The position numbers and the translations under genes were made by a program. The notes beneath the pieces are model-generated. The model was given only the letters and a program-made list of their open reading frames with translations, did not search any database and was not told where the DNA came from. This document shows, piece by piece, positions 36,419 to 45,645 of a DNA stretch of 64,000 nucleotides (within the stretch, counting starts at the first letter, position 1; each line of letters opens with the position of its first letter). Origin of the DNA: an uncultured Clostridia bacterium (GTDB lineage: Bacteria; Bacillota; Clostridia; UBA1381); contig CANQQZ010000001.1 of assembly GCA_947626135.1 (NCBI GenBank), forward strand, positions 62,001 through 126,000. The letters run 5' to 3'.

Positions 36419-36979
36419 ATGATTTCAGCAGGAGATTTCAGAAACGGAAGAACATTTGAGCACGAGGGCAATGTGTATCAAATCGTTGAATTTCAGCATG
36501 TGAAGCCGGGAAAAGGCGCGGCATTTGTAAGAACGAAGCTCAAGAATATAATTTCGGGCGGCGTTGTGGAAAAAACGTTCAGACCGACGGAGAAGTTTGA
36601 AGAGGCGCACATCGACAGACGCGACATGCAGTATTCGTACAATGACGGAGATCTTTATTATTTCATGGATCCCGAAACGTATGATATGCTTCCGATAAAC
36701 ATGCATGAGATTGAGGATGCTATGAGATTTGTGAAGGAGAACGATATCTGCAAGGTTATGTCATATAAGGGCAAGGTGTTCGGTGTTGAGCCGCCGACGT
36801 TTGTAGAGCTCATGGTCACGGAAACCGAGCCGGGATTTAAGGGCGATACGGCGACAAATACGACAAAGCCGGCAAAGCTTGAAACCGGTGCGGTTATTCA
36901 GGTTCCGACCTTCATAGACAACAATGAGCTTATACGTGTGGACACAAGAACGGGCGAATACATGGAGCGTGTAAAATAA
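36419..36979 (+). CDS. efp: Elongation factor P
   Basis: Rescues ribosomes stalled at consecutive prolines. The 186 aa form the usual three beta-barrel domains. The loop [16 protein letters not shown] carries Lys32 at the tip that is modified in other bacteria; no modification enzyme is seen in the window. The C-terminal signature lies in [18 protein letters not shown] [19 protein letters not shown]. The start follows CAGGAGG. Confidence 0.97.
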   Translation: MISAGDFRNGRTFEHEGNVYQIVEFQHVKPGKGAAFVRTKLKNIISGGVVEKTFRPTEKFEEAHIDRRDMQYSYNDGDLYYFMDPETYDMLPINMHEIEDAMRFVKENDICKVMSYKGKVFGVEPPTFVELMVTETEPGFKGDTATNTTKPAKLETGAVIQVPTFIDNNELIRVDTRTGEYMERVK

Positions 36980-37009
36980 ACACGATGTAAAAACCGCGGA
37001 GGTGTTTTT

Positions 37010-37450
37010 ATGAGTGAGTTATCAAAAAGAGCAGCGTATATCAAAGGACTGGCGGACGGGCTGGATTTGGATACGAACAGCGGCGAAGGAAAGATAATCG
37101 CGCAGCTTTTGGAGCTGGCGGGCGATATGGCTGAGGAGATCGAGTCGCTGCGTATCAGCCTCGATGAAACCGACGAGCTTGTGGATGAAATGTCCGGAGA
37201 TTTGCTTGACATTATGCATGAGATGTATGACGACGAGGATGACGGGGAACTCGATGATATCATGGATGATGATGATTACGAATATGACGATGACGAGGAT
37301 GACCTTTACGAGATCGAATGTCCGCATTGTCATGAGGACGTTATGATAGAATTTGATATGATTGATGAGGATAACGCCATTATTTGTCCGAATTGCCATG
37401 AGGAAATTCCGCTCGAGTTTGATTTTGACGACGATTACGAGGAGGAATAG
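37010..37450 (+). CDS. Acidic zinc-ribbon protein (CD1247 N-terminal domain type)
   Basis: 146 aa. The N-terminal helical part (residues 1-60, LSKRAAYIKGLADGLDLDTNS) is a conserved clostridial domain. A nearly pure Asp/Glu stretch follows (about 70-100), then a four-cysteine zinc ribbon (CPHCHED and CPNCHEE) and an acidic tail. Net charge is extremely negative. It is 30 bases after efp and probably co-transcribed. Function unknown; acidic zinc-ribbon proteins often bind basic partners such as RNA polymerase or ribosomal proteins, but that is a guess. Confidence 0.75.
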   Translation: MSELSKRAAYIKGLADGLDLDTNSGEGKIIAQLLELAGDMAEEIESLRISLDETDELVDEMSGDLLDIMHEMYDDEDDGELDDIMDDDDYEYDDDEDDLYEIECPHCHEDVMIEFDMIDEDNAIICPNCHEEIPLEFDFDDDYEEE

Positions 37451-37496
37451 TCCGAAGGGCTGCGTGATATTGACTTTATAATTATTAATATGCTGT

Positions 37497-37527
37497 GAAA
37501 AGCATCGTCTTTGCGGACGATGCTTTT
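37497..37527 (+). terminator. Terminator of the efp operon
   Basis: GCATCGTC (37501-37508) pairs with GACGATGC (37515-37522), with flanking A and T runs. Confidence 0.85.
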
Positions 37528-37600
37528 TGTCGGATTGGTCTGTAATGAAACGGATACGGAAATGTAAATTCAATTTTAGGCTGTATGCCTGACGGCGCTA

Positions 37601-37629
37601 TTGATTTTAAGTGAAAAATCTGGTAGAAT
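37601..37629 (+). promoter_or_regulatory. Promoter of the second dac gene
   Basis: TTGATT (37601-37606), 17 bases, TAGAAT (37624-37629). Confidence 0.55.
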
Positions 37630-37709
37630 ATAATTGTTTTTGTATATTGTGTAATAAATACGCCGTTTTGTGTAAAAATAACGACAGTATAAAACAGCGA
37701 GGTATTGCA

Positions 37710-38804
37710 ATGAGAAAATTTATATGCGTGTTGGCGGCGTTATGCTGCTTTATATCTGTATTGCCGGCAAGAGCGGAAAACGCGGAATCGGCGTGTGTCA
37801 TAGCGGCGCGTACAGGAGAACTGGTTTATGAGAAAAACAGCGTCGCACGGCTCCCGATGGCGAGCACGACAAAAATCATGACATGTATCACGGCGCTTGA
37901 AAGCTGTCCCGTTACAGATATTGTGACGGTATCGGAGAACGCCGCCTCAACGGAGGGCTCGTCCGCGTATCTTGAGGCGGGATTCCAGCTCAGCATGTAC
38001 GATATGCTTTTCGGACTTATGCTGAATTCGGGAAACGACGCTGCCGTGGCTGTGGCAGAGCATATTTCCGGTTCGGTGGATGCGTTTGTGGACTTGATGA
38101 ATGCAAAGGCTAAGGAAATAGGCGCGGAGAATACACATTTTACCAATCCAAACGGACTGCCGGATCCAAATCACTATACCACAGCCTACGATCTCGCGAT
38201 GATTACGCGTTATGCCATGAATAACCCTGTTTTCCGCGAAATAGTTGCTCAGCAGGCGTTTGCGGGACTTGTTATAAACACGGGCGGGTATCTGGAGTTT
38301 TATAATCATAACCGGCTTCTCGGCGAGTATGACGGATGCGTGGGCGTAAAAACGGGCTATACCGAAGCGGCAGGCAGATGTCTTGTGACGGCAGCCGAAA
38401 GAAACGGTATGAGATTTATAGCCGTGACTCTCAACGACGGAAGCGACTGGGATGATCACAGGGAGCTGCTTGACGCGGCTTTTGCGGATTATTCCTTAAA
38501 GCGTGTCGTCAGCGCCGGCGGTGCGGCGCCGTATTCGGATTATGACGCGGTTTACGGAGAGGATTTTAACGTGCCGGTAAAGAACGGAGCGGAGCCGAAA
38601 ATAAGCGTAAGGATGCATATTCCGGCAAGGCTTGATTTCCCTGTGGCTAAGGGAGAGAAAATCGGTTATGCGCAGTTTATTATGAACGGAAAGGATATAG
38701 GAACGGTAGACGTATGTTCCGCGCGGGATGTTTATGAGGAAATGAGCTTCGGTGAGAAGCTGAAAAAGCGCATGAGAAATTTATGGAATTTAATGATGCT
38801 GTAA
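37710..38804 (+). CDS. D-alanyl-D-alanine carboxypeptidase (second paralogue)
   Basis: Peptidase S11 penicillin-binding protein of 364 aa. It has a signal peptide at residues 1-22 (FICVLAALCCFISVLPARA), SxxK with Ser52 (STTK), SGN and KTG (VKTGYTEAAGRC), then the PBP5 C-terminal beta domain and an amphipathic basic end that could anchor it. It is shorter than the paralogue at 11453 and lacks its linker and membrane tail. ATG 37710 follows GCGAGG; the frame from 37611 has no signal peptide at its start. rluB follows after 18 bases. Confidence 0.92.
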   Translation: MRKFICVLAALCCFISVLPARAENAESACVIAARTGELVYEKNSVARLPMASTTKIMTCITALESCPVTDIVTVSENAASTEGSSAYLEAGFQLSMYDMLFGLMLNSGNDAAVAVAEHISGSVDAFVDLMNAKAKEIGAENTHFTNPNGLPDPNHYTTAYDLAMITRYAMNNPVFREIVAQQAFAGLVINTGGYLEFYNHNRLLGEYDGCVGVKTGYTEAAGRCLVTAAERNGMRFIAVTLNDGSDWDDHRELLDAAFADYSLKRVVSAGGAAPYSDYDAVYGEDFNVPVKNGAEPKISVRMHIPARLDFPVAKGEKIGYAQFIMNGKDIGTVDVCSARDVYEEMSFGEKLKKRMRNLWNLMML

Positions 38805-38822
38805 AATCGGGAGGAGCCTTTT

Positions 38823-39545
38823 ATGGGTGAAATTGTAAGACTTCAGAAATATATTGCGATGAGCGGGGCGGCTTCGCGCCGCGCCGCGGAGACGATGATT
38901 GACGAGGGCAGGGTTAAGGTTAACGGAAAAACTGTCGGTGAGCAGGGGGTCAAGGTGGAAATCGGCGCCGATAAGGTCATGCTTGACGGAAAAGAGCTCA
39001 AAATCAAAGAAAAAAAATATTACATAATGCTGAATAAGCCGACCGGGTATGTTTCAACGGTAAAGGATCAATTTGACCGTCCTACGGTAATCGATCTTGT
39101 CGGCGGCGAGATAGGTACCCGTATTTTTCCGGTAGGCAGGCTGGATTACGATACGGAGGGCTTGCTTCTGCTCACCAATGACGGCGCTATCACGCATAAG
39201 GTAACGCATCCGAAGTTTCATACCGACAAAACATATATTGCGGTCATAAGCGGCGGAATTTCCGTATCTGGTCTGCATAAGCTGCGGCATGGCGTGAAGA
39301 TAGATAATTATAAAACCGCGCCGGCGGACGTTGAGATACTTGATACGTCGGCGACAAAAACGATGCTTGAAATTACCATTCATGAGGGCAAAAACCGGCA
39401 GGTCAGGAAAATGTTCGATGCGGTGGGCTGCAAGGTCATAGGGCTGCAAAGGACCAGAATCGGAAATATCGAGCTTGGAAATTTGCCGCTCGGGCGCTGG
39501 AGGCATCTTACATCGCATGAGGTCAACTACTTAAAAAATCTTTGA
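38823..39545 (+). CDS. rluB: rRNA pseudouridine synthase, RluB/RsuA family
   Basis: Converts a uridine in 23S (RluB) or 16S (RsuA) rRNA to pseudouridine. An N-terminal S4 RNA-binding domain (VRLQKYIAMSGAASRRAAE) precedes the catalytic domain with the aspartate motif GRLDYDTEGLLLLTNDG and the C-terminal EGKNRQVRKMF segment. Length is 240 aa. Among Firmicutes the RluB assignment is usual, but 16S specificity cannot be excluded. Confidence 0.92.
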   Translation: MGEIVRLQKYIAMSGAASRRAAETMIDEGRVKVNGKTVGEQGVKVEIGADKVMLDGKELKIKEKKYYIMLNKPTGYVSTVKDQFDRPTVIDLVGGEIGTRIFPVGRLDYDTEGLLLLTNDGAITHKVTHPKFHTDKTYIAVISGGISVSGLHKLRHGVKIDNYKTAPADVEILDTSATKTMLEITIHEGKNRQVRKMFDAVGCKVIGLQRTRIGNIELGNLPLGRWRHLTSHEVNYLKNL

Positions 39546-39560
39546 GCGTAAGGGCATATA

Positions 39561-39593
39561 AAAGGCGGCATTGCTGTAAGCAATACCGCCTTT
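39561..39593. terminator. Bidirectional terminator after rluB
   Basis: AAAGGCGG and ATTGCT pair with AGCAAT and CCGCCTTT around GTA, with one mismatch. It serves rluB and the small gene on the other strand. Confidence 0.8.
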
Positions 39594-39610
39594 GGTATGT
39601 AAGAAAAAGT

Positions 39611-39742
39611 TTATTCTCTGATATATATGCCCTGCTCCTCGATGTAGTCCAGAATATCCTGTACGGAATCTTCCGGCCACGTCGGAGAAAGCTCCGAATC
39701 CTTGCTTTCCGCGGGAGTCTTTTTTTCGTCCTTCGGGTCCAT
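39611..39742 (-). CDS. Small acidic protein of 43 residues, unknown
   Basis: An AGGAGG site 7 bases before ATG 39742 and a terminator just after the stop make this a convincing small gene. The first half is charged and probably disordered (MDPKDEKKTPAESKDSELS). The second half is a patterned helix (WPEDSVQDILDYIEEQGIYI). No family recognised and no link to neighbours. An ATG two codons upstream lies too close to the ribosome site. Confidence 0.6.
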   Translation of the reverse strand: MDPKDEKKTPAESKDSELSPTWPEDSVQDILDYIEEQGIYIRE

Positions 39743-39829
39743 ACCCATTCCTCCTAACGAACTATGATATCTTTATTTTACCACACATTTTTTGAAAAAG
39801 CAATATGTGATACAAAATTTTTGTTTGGC

Positions 39830-39858
39830 TTGACCTTTACATAAAAAAGGGATATAAT
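39830..39858 (+). promoter_or_regulatory. mgtE promoter
   Basis: TTGACC (39830-39835), 17 bases, TATAAT (39853-39858). The leader is only about 30 nt, so there is no room for an M-box riboswitch. Confidence 0.75.
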
Positions 39859-39896
39859 GATATAAGGAAAAAATATTGCCGTGGGGAGGTGCGCGT

Positions 39897-41237
39897 ATGG
39901 ATAATGAAACAGAGAAAATTAAAGCGATGCTCGTGCTGAAACGATATGCGGATTTACGCGCCCTGCTTTGTGAAATGAACGCTGCCGACGCGGCGGCTGT
40001 ATTTGAGCGGTTTGATGAGGAGCTGCCGATAATGTTCAGGCTGCTGCCGAAGGATTTTGCTGCCGAGGTTTTCTCGCATATGGACAGCGATGAGCAGGAG
40101 CTGCTGATACGCGGGTTTTCCGACAGTGAAATCAAAGAGGTGTTTGACGAGCTTTATGTCGACGACGCCGTTGATATAGTAGAGGAAATGCCGGCAAATG
40201 TTGTAAAGCGTATTTTGCAGAATACCGACACAAAAAAGCGCAGCGCTATAAATCAGATACTTCGATATCCTGAGGACAGCGCGGGAAGCCTTATGACAAC
40301 GGAATATATAAGCCTGCGCCCGAATATGACTGCCGAGCAGGCGATAACACGCATAAGACGCACCATTTCGGGAGCTGAGACTGTGTATACATGCTTCGTG
40401 ACCGCTGATGACAGAACATTGCTGGGCAGTATTTCCATACGTTCGCTTTTGGTAGCCGATAAAACCGAAATGATATCGGATATAATGGATAGATCCGATA
40501 TTTGCGTGCATACTCACGATGATAGGGAGGATGTGGCAAAGGCGGTCAAGAAGTATGACTGCGCGACCATTCCGGTAGTGGACGATGAGAAGCGGCTCGT
40601 GGGCATGGTAACGTTTGACGATGCAATAGACGTAATGCAGGAGGAGACTACGGAGGATATAGAGAAAATGGCGGCTATTGCGCCAAACGAGGAATCATAT
40701 TTTAAAATGTCCGATTTTGCCCACGCGCGGAACAGAATAGTATGGCTGCTGATACTTATGCTGTCGGCGGCGATCACGGGACAGATCCTTGCCAATTATG
40801 AGGCGGCGTTCGCGGCTCAGGCAATACTTGTTTCTTTTATACCCATGATTATGGGAACAGGAGGAAACTGCGGCTCTCAGACCGCCACTCTGATAATACG
40901 GGGCATGTCGACCGACGATATAAACATGGGTGATTTTTTCAAAGTGGTATGGGTCGAAATACGCGTTGCGGTGATAACGAGCGTGGTACTCGGCGCTGTC
41001 AATGCGCTGCGCATCATATTGCAGTATCATAATTTGCAGCTGGCGCTTGTGGTGAGTCTGTCGATAGCGGGTACCGTAATAGTGTCGCAGCTTATAGGGT
41101 GCGCGCTTCCGATGGCGGCAAAGCGGCTTAAAATGGATCCGGCTGTTATGGCGGCGCCGCTTATAACAACGATCGTTGACGCGGCATCTCTGATTATATA
41201 TTTCTCGATAGCGGTCAGATTCTTTAATATAGGATAA
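39897..41237 (+). CDS. mgtE: Magnesium transporter MgtE
   Basis: Homodimeric Mg2+ channel. The MgtE N-domain (residues 1-125, helical) is followed by two CBS domains (about 130-250; LMTTEYISLRPNMTAEQAI and KKYDCATIPVVDDEKRLVG) that sense cytosolic Mg2+. Five transmembrane helices follow, with the pore signature MGTGGNCGSQTATLIIRG. Length is 446 aa. ATG 39897 follows GGGGAGG; the TTG further up has no site. Confidence 0.95.
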   Translation: MDNETEKIKAMLVLKRYADLRALLCEMNAADAAAVFERFDEELPIMFRLLPKDFAAEVFSHMDSDEQELLIRGFSDSEIKEVFDELYVDDAVDIVEEMPANVVKRILQNTDTKKRSAINQILRYPEDSAGSLMTTEYISLRPNMTAEQAITRIRRTISGAETVYTCFVTADDRTLLGSISIRSLLVADKTEMISDIMDRSDICVHTHDDREDVAKAVKKYDCATIPVVDDEKRLVGMVTFDDAIDVMQEETTEDIEKMAAIAPNEESYFKMSDFAHARNRIVWLLILMLSAAITGQILANYEAAFAAQAILVSFIPMIMGTGGNCGSQTATLIIRGMSTDDINMGDFFKVVWVEIRVAVITSVVLGAVNALRIILQYHNLQLALVVSLSIAGTVIVSQLIGCALPMAAKRLKMDPAVMAAPLITTIVDAASLIIYFSIAVRFFNIG

Positions 41238-41260
41238 AAAAGTGGCAGTGCCGCTTTTTT
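41236..41260. terminator. Bidirectional terminator between mgtE and proC
   Basis: AAAAAAGTGGC pairs with GCCGCTTTTTT (one wobble) around AGT. Confidence 0.8.
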
Positions 41261-42053
41261 ACATTTCCTTTGATTTGTTCATGCATGCCCGCATTGCCTC
41301 TATTATCGCGGAACGGAAGCCCGTGGATTCCAGAGATGCTACAGCTTCTATAGTGGTCCCGGACGGCGAGCAGACCATATCCTTTAGCTCAGCCGGATGC
41401 TTTGCCGTTTCAAGAACCATTTTCGCGCTGCCCATAACCGCCTGCGCGGCAAAGGTATAGGCTTGCGAGCGCGGCATGCCTCCCATCACCGCGGCGTCAG
41501 CCATCGCTTCGATAAGCATGAACACATATGCCGGAGACGAGCCGCTTACAGCCGTGACTGCGTCCATGAGCCTTTCGGGCACAATGTCGGCGCGCCCGCA
41601 GCACTTAAAGAGCGCCAGCGCTTTGTCCAATGCCTGTTCGGACACATTTGAATTCGGCGATAGCGCCGACATCCCTTCGCCGACCAGCGCGGGGGTGTTC
41701 GGCATCACTCGTATGAGGCTGATTTGTTTCCCGAAGGATTTCTCGATAGAGTTGATTGACTGTCCGGCGGCTATTGATATAATTAGCTTTTCTTCATTAA
41801 CGTCTTGCTTTATTGCATCTATAACTGAATATAAAACGTTCGGCTTTACGCATAGCATTATTATATCCGCGGTCCTTGCAAGCTCCGACGCGCTTTTTGC
41901 CGGGGCTATACCATATCTTTTTTTTGCTTTTTCCATCGTCTCCGTATTCGCGTCGTATATCATTACCTCGGCAGGCGGAGCGTATTTGGCGTTTAATATT
42001 CCTTCGATTATTGAGCTGCCCATATTTCCGCAGCCTATAAAGCCTATCGACAT
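41259..42053 (-). CDS. proC: Pyrroline-5-carboxylate reductase
   Basis: Last step of proline synthesis. An N-terminal Rossmann fold (IGFIGCGNMGSSIIEGIL) binds NAD(P)H. The C-terminal dimerisation domain has the family signature VSGSSPAYVFMLIEAMADAAV and ends near the SPSGTTIEAVASLES motif. Length is 264 aa. The start follows GGGAGGG. It may be co-transcribed with the decarboxylase operon, whose last gene ends 85 bases upstream, though no functional link is apparent. Confidence 0.95.
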   Translation of the reverse strand: MSIGFIGCGNMGSSIIEGILNAKYAPPAEVMIYDANTETMEKAKKRYGIAPAKSASELARTADIIMLCVKPNVLYSVIDAIKQDVNEEKLIISIAAGQSINSIEKSFGKQISLIRVMPNTPALVGEGMSALSPNSNVSEQALDKALALFKCCGRADIVPERLMDAVTAVSGSSPAYVFMLIEAMADAAVMGGMPRSQAYTFAAQAVMGSAKMVLETAKHPAELKDMVCSPSGTTIEAVASLESTGFRSAIIEAMRACMNKSKEM

Positions 42054-42137
42054 ATTATTTCCCTCCCTGATTTTTTGCTGTACGCCATATTTCCGGTGTA
42101 AAAATGAGAGGCTGCGGCGCAGCCTCCTATTTTCAAA

Positions 42138-43538
42138 TCATACCGGATATACCTTATTCTCCTCGTCAAGCAAGGAAGCGTCTATGCTGTATTTCTGAGC
42201 GCGGCGGTACTCAAAGAATTTAACCGCGACCTGACCGAACAGCGCATAGGATAACACATCCTCGTCCTGTTCAATCCATTCCGCGCATTCAGCGCGCATT
42301 TTATCAAGCTCCGGTTCGAGCGTATCGGCATACCGGCATGTAATTCTTTCCTCGTCGCCGATAATCTTTTTTACTATATCCTCCGGGATAGGAGCCGGCG
42401 TCGCGCCGTACTCTCCGCGCACGATACCCTTTGTTTCAATGGGGATCATTTTATACCGTTCGCCCGTGATGACATTCATAACAGCCTGTGTACCCACGAT
42501 CTGCGAGGTCGGAGTTACAAGCGGCGGATATCCCAAATCGGCGCGCACTCTCGGAACCTCTTTCAGCACCTCGGCGAATTTTTCCTCCTGACCCATTTGC
42601 TTGAGCTGCGATACCATATTGGAAAGCATACCGCCCGGAACCTGGTATTTGAGAGTGTTTATATCCACGCCCAAAACCTTTGTGTTCATAAGTCCGGATT
42701 CGAGATATTTTTTCCTGAGCGGCGCAAAATACTCGGTGATTTCGGTAAGCGCGTCAAGATTTAATCCTGTGTCGTATTCCGTGCCCTGAAGCGCTGCCAC
42801 CATAGGCTCCGTGGCGGGCTGCGAGGTACCGAGCGCCAAAGGCGACATAGCGCAGTCTATCACGTCCACGCCTGCCTCGACAGCCTTTAAATACGTCATG
42901 GACGCAACGCCCGAGGTATAGTGGGTATGAAGCTGTATGGGGATTTTAACAGCCGCCTTCATCTTTGAAACGAGGTCATAGGCGGTGTAGGGGAGAAGCA
43001 GTCCCGACATATCCTTTATACAGATTGAATCCGCGCCCATTTCCTCAAGCTGTTTTGCCATTTCCACGAATTTTTCGTTTGTGTGATATTCGGACAGCGT
43101 ATAGCAGACGGTAGCCTGAAGATGACCGCCCTCCTTTTTGCATGCATTTATCGCGCATTCGAGATTTCTTACGTCGTTTAACGCGTCGAATATTCTTAAA
43201 ATATCAATGCCGTTAGCGATTGACTTCTGCACGAAATATTCTACCACGTCATCCGCGTAATGACGGTATCCGAGAATATTCTGACCGCGGAAAAGCATTT
43301 GCAAAGGTGTTTTTTTAGCCTTGTCCTTTATTTTGCGAAGCCTCTCCCACGGATCCTCATTCAGGAATCGCAGGCACGAGTCAAATGTCGCGCCGCCCCA
43401 CGCTTCAAGCGAGTGGTATCCGATATTATCGAGCTTTTCAACAATCGGAAGCATATCCTCCGTTGTCATACGTGTCGCTATAAGCGACTGATGAGCGTCG
43501 CGCAGGACAGTTTCGGTAATTTCAACTTTTTTTGCCAT
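42138..43538 (-). CDS. oadA: Oxaloacetate decarboxylase/pyruvate carboxylase-type carboxyltransferase (5S-like)
   Basis: HMG-CoA-lyase-like TIM barrel that moves CO2 between oxaloacetate/pyruvate and biotin. Motifs seen: TETVLRDAHQSLIATRM at the metal site, the lysine of CIKDMSG, QLHTHYTSG with the metal histidines, and LALGTSQPATEP. A conserved carboxylase-associated domain fills about 290-460. At 466 aa it has no biotin domain; biotin is on the separate protein at 44847. It is the last gene of the minus-strand operon. Confidence 0.92.
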   Translation of the reverse strand: MAKKVEITETVLRDAHQSLIATRMTTEDMLPIVEKLDNIGYHSLEAWGGATFDSCLRFLNEDPWERLRKIKDKAKKTPLQMLFRGQNILGYRHYADDVVEYFVQKSIANGIDILRIFDALNDVRNLECAINACKKEGGHLQATVCYTLSEYHTNEKFVEMAKQLEEMGADSICIKDMSGLLLPYTAYDLVSKMKAAVKIPIQLHTHYTSGVASMTYLKAVEAGVDVIDCAMSPLALGTSQPATEPMVAALQGTEYDTGLNLDALTEITEYFAPLRKKYLESGLMNTKVLGVDINTLKYQVPGGMLSNMVSQLKQMGQEEKFAEVLKEVPRVRADLGYPPLVTPTSQIVGTQAVMNVITGERYKMIPIETKGIVRGEYGATPAPIPEDIVKKIIGDEERITCRYADTLEPELDKMRAECAEWIEQDEDVLSYALFGQVAVKFFEYRRAQKYSIDASLLDEENKVYPV

Positions 43539-43562
43539 ATATTATCACTCCTATTTCCGTTG

Positions 43563-44813
43563 TTATTTAAACATTGCCAGAAAAACGCCGGCTGCAACCG
43601 CAGAGCCGATAACTCCGGCAACGTTCGGACCCATAGCGTGCATGAGCAGGAAGTTCGACGGATTTTCCTTTTGACCTACCTGCTGTGAAACGCGCGCCGC
43701 CATTGGCACAGCCGATACTCCGGCTGAACCGATAAGCGGATTTACCTTGCCGCCCGTCGCGAAATACATAATATCGCCCAGGACAAGTCCGCCGAACGTC
43801 GAGAAGCAGAACGCTATCAGACCAAGCCCGATAATTCCGAGCGTCTGCGGCGTTAAAAATTGCTCCGCCGTCGCCGTCGCGCCGACTGTAATGCCGAGGA
43901 ATATTGTAACGATATTCATCAGCTCATTCTGCATGGTTTTTCCGAGACGCTCTATAACCCCCGATTCCTTAGCAAGATTGCCGAGCATCAGGCAGCCTAT
44001 AAGCGAAATGGCGTCCGGAACTATAAGTCCGACCACGAGCGTGACAATGATCGGGAACAGAATTTTTTCCGTTTTCGATACCGGTCTTAACTGCTCCATT
44101 ACCGTCGAGCGCATTTTCTTTGTCGTCATGAGCTTCATTATAGGCGGCTGTATTACCGGAATAAGCGCCATATACGAATACGCCGCTATTGCTATCGCCG
44201 GAAGCAGCGCCGGCGCGAGCGTTTTCGTCACAAAAATCGCCGTCGGACCGTCAGCGCCTCCGATAATGCCTATTGATGCCGCATCCTTTACGTCAAAGCC
44301 GAGTCCCGCCGCGCCCAGGAGCAATGCCATGAAGAATGCCGCAAATACTCCGAACTGCGCCGCGGCGCCTAACAATAAGCTTTTCGGGTTTGCGATAAGC
44401 GGACCGAAATCGGTCATATAGCCTATGCCCAAAAATATAAGCGGCGGATAAATGCCCAGCTTTACGCCTAAGTACAGCAAATCCAGAAGCCCGCCCTGCG
44501 ATGCGATAAGCTGCATATCAAGATCGTGCCCGTTTATGAGATACTGCTCGTCTATAAAGAACTGCGGATGCATGAGCCTTTGAGTAAACTCCATAGGGAG
44601 ATTCGTAAGGAACATGCCGAACGCGATAGGCAAAAGCAGAAGCGGTTCAAATTTTTTCACGATGGCAAGATACAGCAGAATACAGGCGACTACCAGCATA
44701 AGCGGAGTACCTATCACCTGGAGCCAGTTCCCCGCCGCAGCCATTTCGCCCATCTGGCGTATCATCTGCGCAAATCCCGTGTTGCTGAGGAAATTAATTA
44801 TACTTTCTAACAC
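43563..44813 (-). CDS. oadB: Na+-translocating decarboxylase beta subunit
   Basis: Very hydrophobic membrane protein (416 aa) that decarboxylates carboxybiotin and pumps Na+ outward. Signatures: GGLLDLLYLGVKLGIYPPL, IGIIGGADGPTAIFV with the Na+-site aspartate, and the C-terminal GSAGVSAVPMAARVSQQ. It starts with GTG 44813, preceded by GAAAGGGTGA. It belongs with the OadG-like protein and the biotin carrier. Confidence 0.95.
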   Translation of the reverse strand: MLESIINFLSNTGFAQMIRQMGEMAAAGNWLQVIGTPLMLVVACILLYLAIVKKFEPLLLLPIAFGMFLTNLPMEFTQRLMHPQFFIDEQYLINGHDLDMQLIASQGGLLDLLYLGVKLGIYPPLIFLGIGYMTDFGPLIANPKSLLLGAAAQFGVFAAFFMALLLGAAGLGFDVKDAASIGIIGGADGPTAIFVTKTLAPALLPAIAIAAYSYMALIPVIQPPIMKLMTTKKMRSTVMEQLRPVSKTEKILFPIIVTLVVGLIVPDAISLIGCLMLGNLAKESGVIERLGKTMQNELMNIVTIFLGITVGATATAEQFLTPQTLGIIGLGLIAFCFSTFGGLVLGDIMYFATGGKVNPLIGSAGVSAVPMAARVSQQVGQKENPSNFLLMHAMGPNVAGVIGSAVAAGVFLAMFK

Positions 44814-44846
44814 CCTTCGTCACCCTTTCCATAAATTTTATTTTGC

Positions 44847-45242
44847 TTAGTTTATGGAAACAAGTACGTCGCCTGTGTTAACGCTGTCACCGTTTGAAAC
44901 GCTTACACCCGCGACCGTGCCGTCCACGCCCGCGAATATTTCGTTTTCCATCTTCATTGCCTCAAGCACCGCCACAACGGTATCCTTTGTAACCTTATCG
45001 CCCGCTGTAACATTTATTGTCATAATTGTGCCCGGCATCGGTGCTTTAACCTGCGTTGCGCCGGCTACGGGAGCCGCTTTGGGCGCTGCCGGCTTCGCCG
45101 CCGGAGCCGCCGGAGCAGGAGCGGGTGCCGGAGCTGTTTGTACGGGAGCCGCGACTGACGCGCCGCCTGTAACGCCGCCCGCTTCTTCTACTTCAACCTC
45201 ATATTTTTTTCCGTTTACGGTTATATTAAACTTTCTCATCAT
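44847..45242 (-). CDS. Biotin carboxyl carrier protein of the decarboxylase
   Basis: 131 aa. The N-terminal FNITVNGKKYEVEVEE segment is followed by a flexible Ala/Pro linker (about 35-62) and a biotinyl domain with EAMKMEN, whose Lys97 carries biotin. This matches the gamma/C-type carrier of methylmalonyl-CoA decarboxylase or the 1.3S subunit of transcarboxylase. AAGGAGG precedes two consecutive ATGs. Confidence 0.93.
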   Translation of the reverse strand: MMRKFNITVNGKKYEVEVEEAGGVTGGASVAAPVQTAPAPAPAPAAPAAKPAAPKAAPVAGATQVKAPMPGTIMTINVTAGDKVTKDTVVAVLEAMKMENEIFAGVDGTVAGVSVSNGDSVNTGDVLVSIN

Positions 45243-45253
45243 TATTTACCTCC

Positions 45254-45631
45254 TTAAAATCTGCTGTTAATCGTTTCGCGTATTCCGGCTTTGTTCCATG
45301 CGGGCTGATTATTATCAACGCGCCGCAGGGATTTAATTCTCAAATTATATGTCGAGGTGTTAAGACTTGCCGCTATTGCCGCAGTGATAACAGCTATCAA
45401 TTCTTCGTCCTCCTGCGGTGTTTCATCGATAACCGGCAGACTCTCTATTGCCCTTGTAAGCTCTTCCTCGGCGGCGTTTACAGCCGTGGCGGGCTTTTCC
45501 TTAGGCTTTTTGTAGAATACGGCTTTCATGATTGAAATTACAATCATAAGGATTATCAAAACCGCGAATACAGTGGAAAGACCTATAAGCGCCGTTTGAA
45601 CGCCTTCGCTCAATGCCTGTGAAATGCTCAT
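45254..45631 (-). CDS. oadG: OadG-like small membrane subunit of the Na+ pump
   Basis: 125 aa. One transmembrane helix near residues 15-38 (ALIGLSTVFAVLIILMIVIS) leads to a cytoplasmic, acidic and then basic tail. Position between carboxyltransferase and biotin carrier matches the delta/gamma subunit that holds the complex together. Sequence conservation in this family is low, so position carries much of the assignment. Confidence 0.8.
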   Translation of the reverse strand: MSISQALSEGVQTALIGLSTVFAVLIILMIVISIMKAVFYKKPKEKPATAVNAAEEELTRAIESLPVIDETPQEDEELIAVITAAIAASLNTSTYNLRIKSLRRVDNNQPAWNKAGIRETINSRF

Positions 45632-45645
45632 ATCAAATCCCCCTT

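Noticed and set aside
39859..39896. M-box riboswitch before mgtE
   Set aside because: The leader between the promoter and the start codon is only about 30 nt, too short for the aptamer.
43747..44421. 224-codon frame opposite oadB
   Set aside because: The reverse complement of a hydrophobic transporter gene yields long Ser/Pro/Ile-rich frames by chance; no ribosome site.
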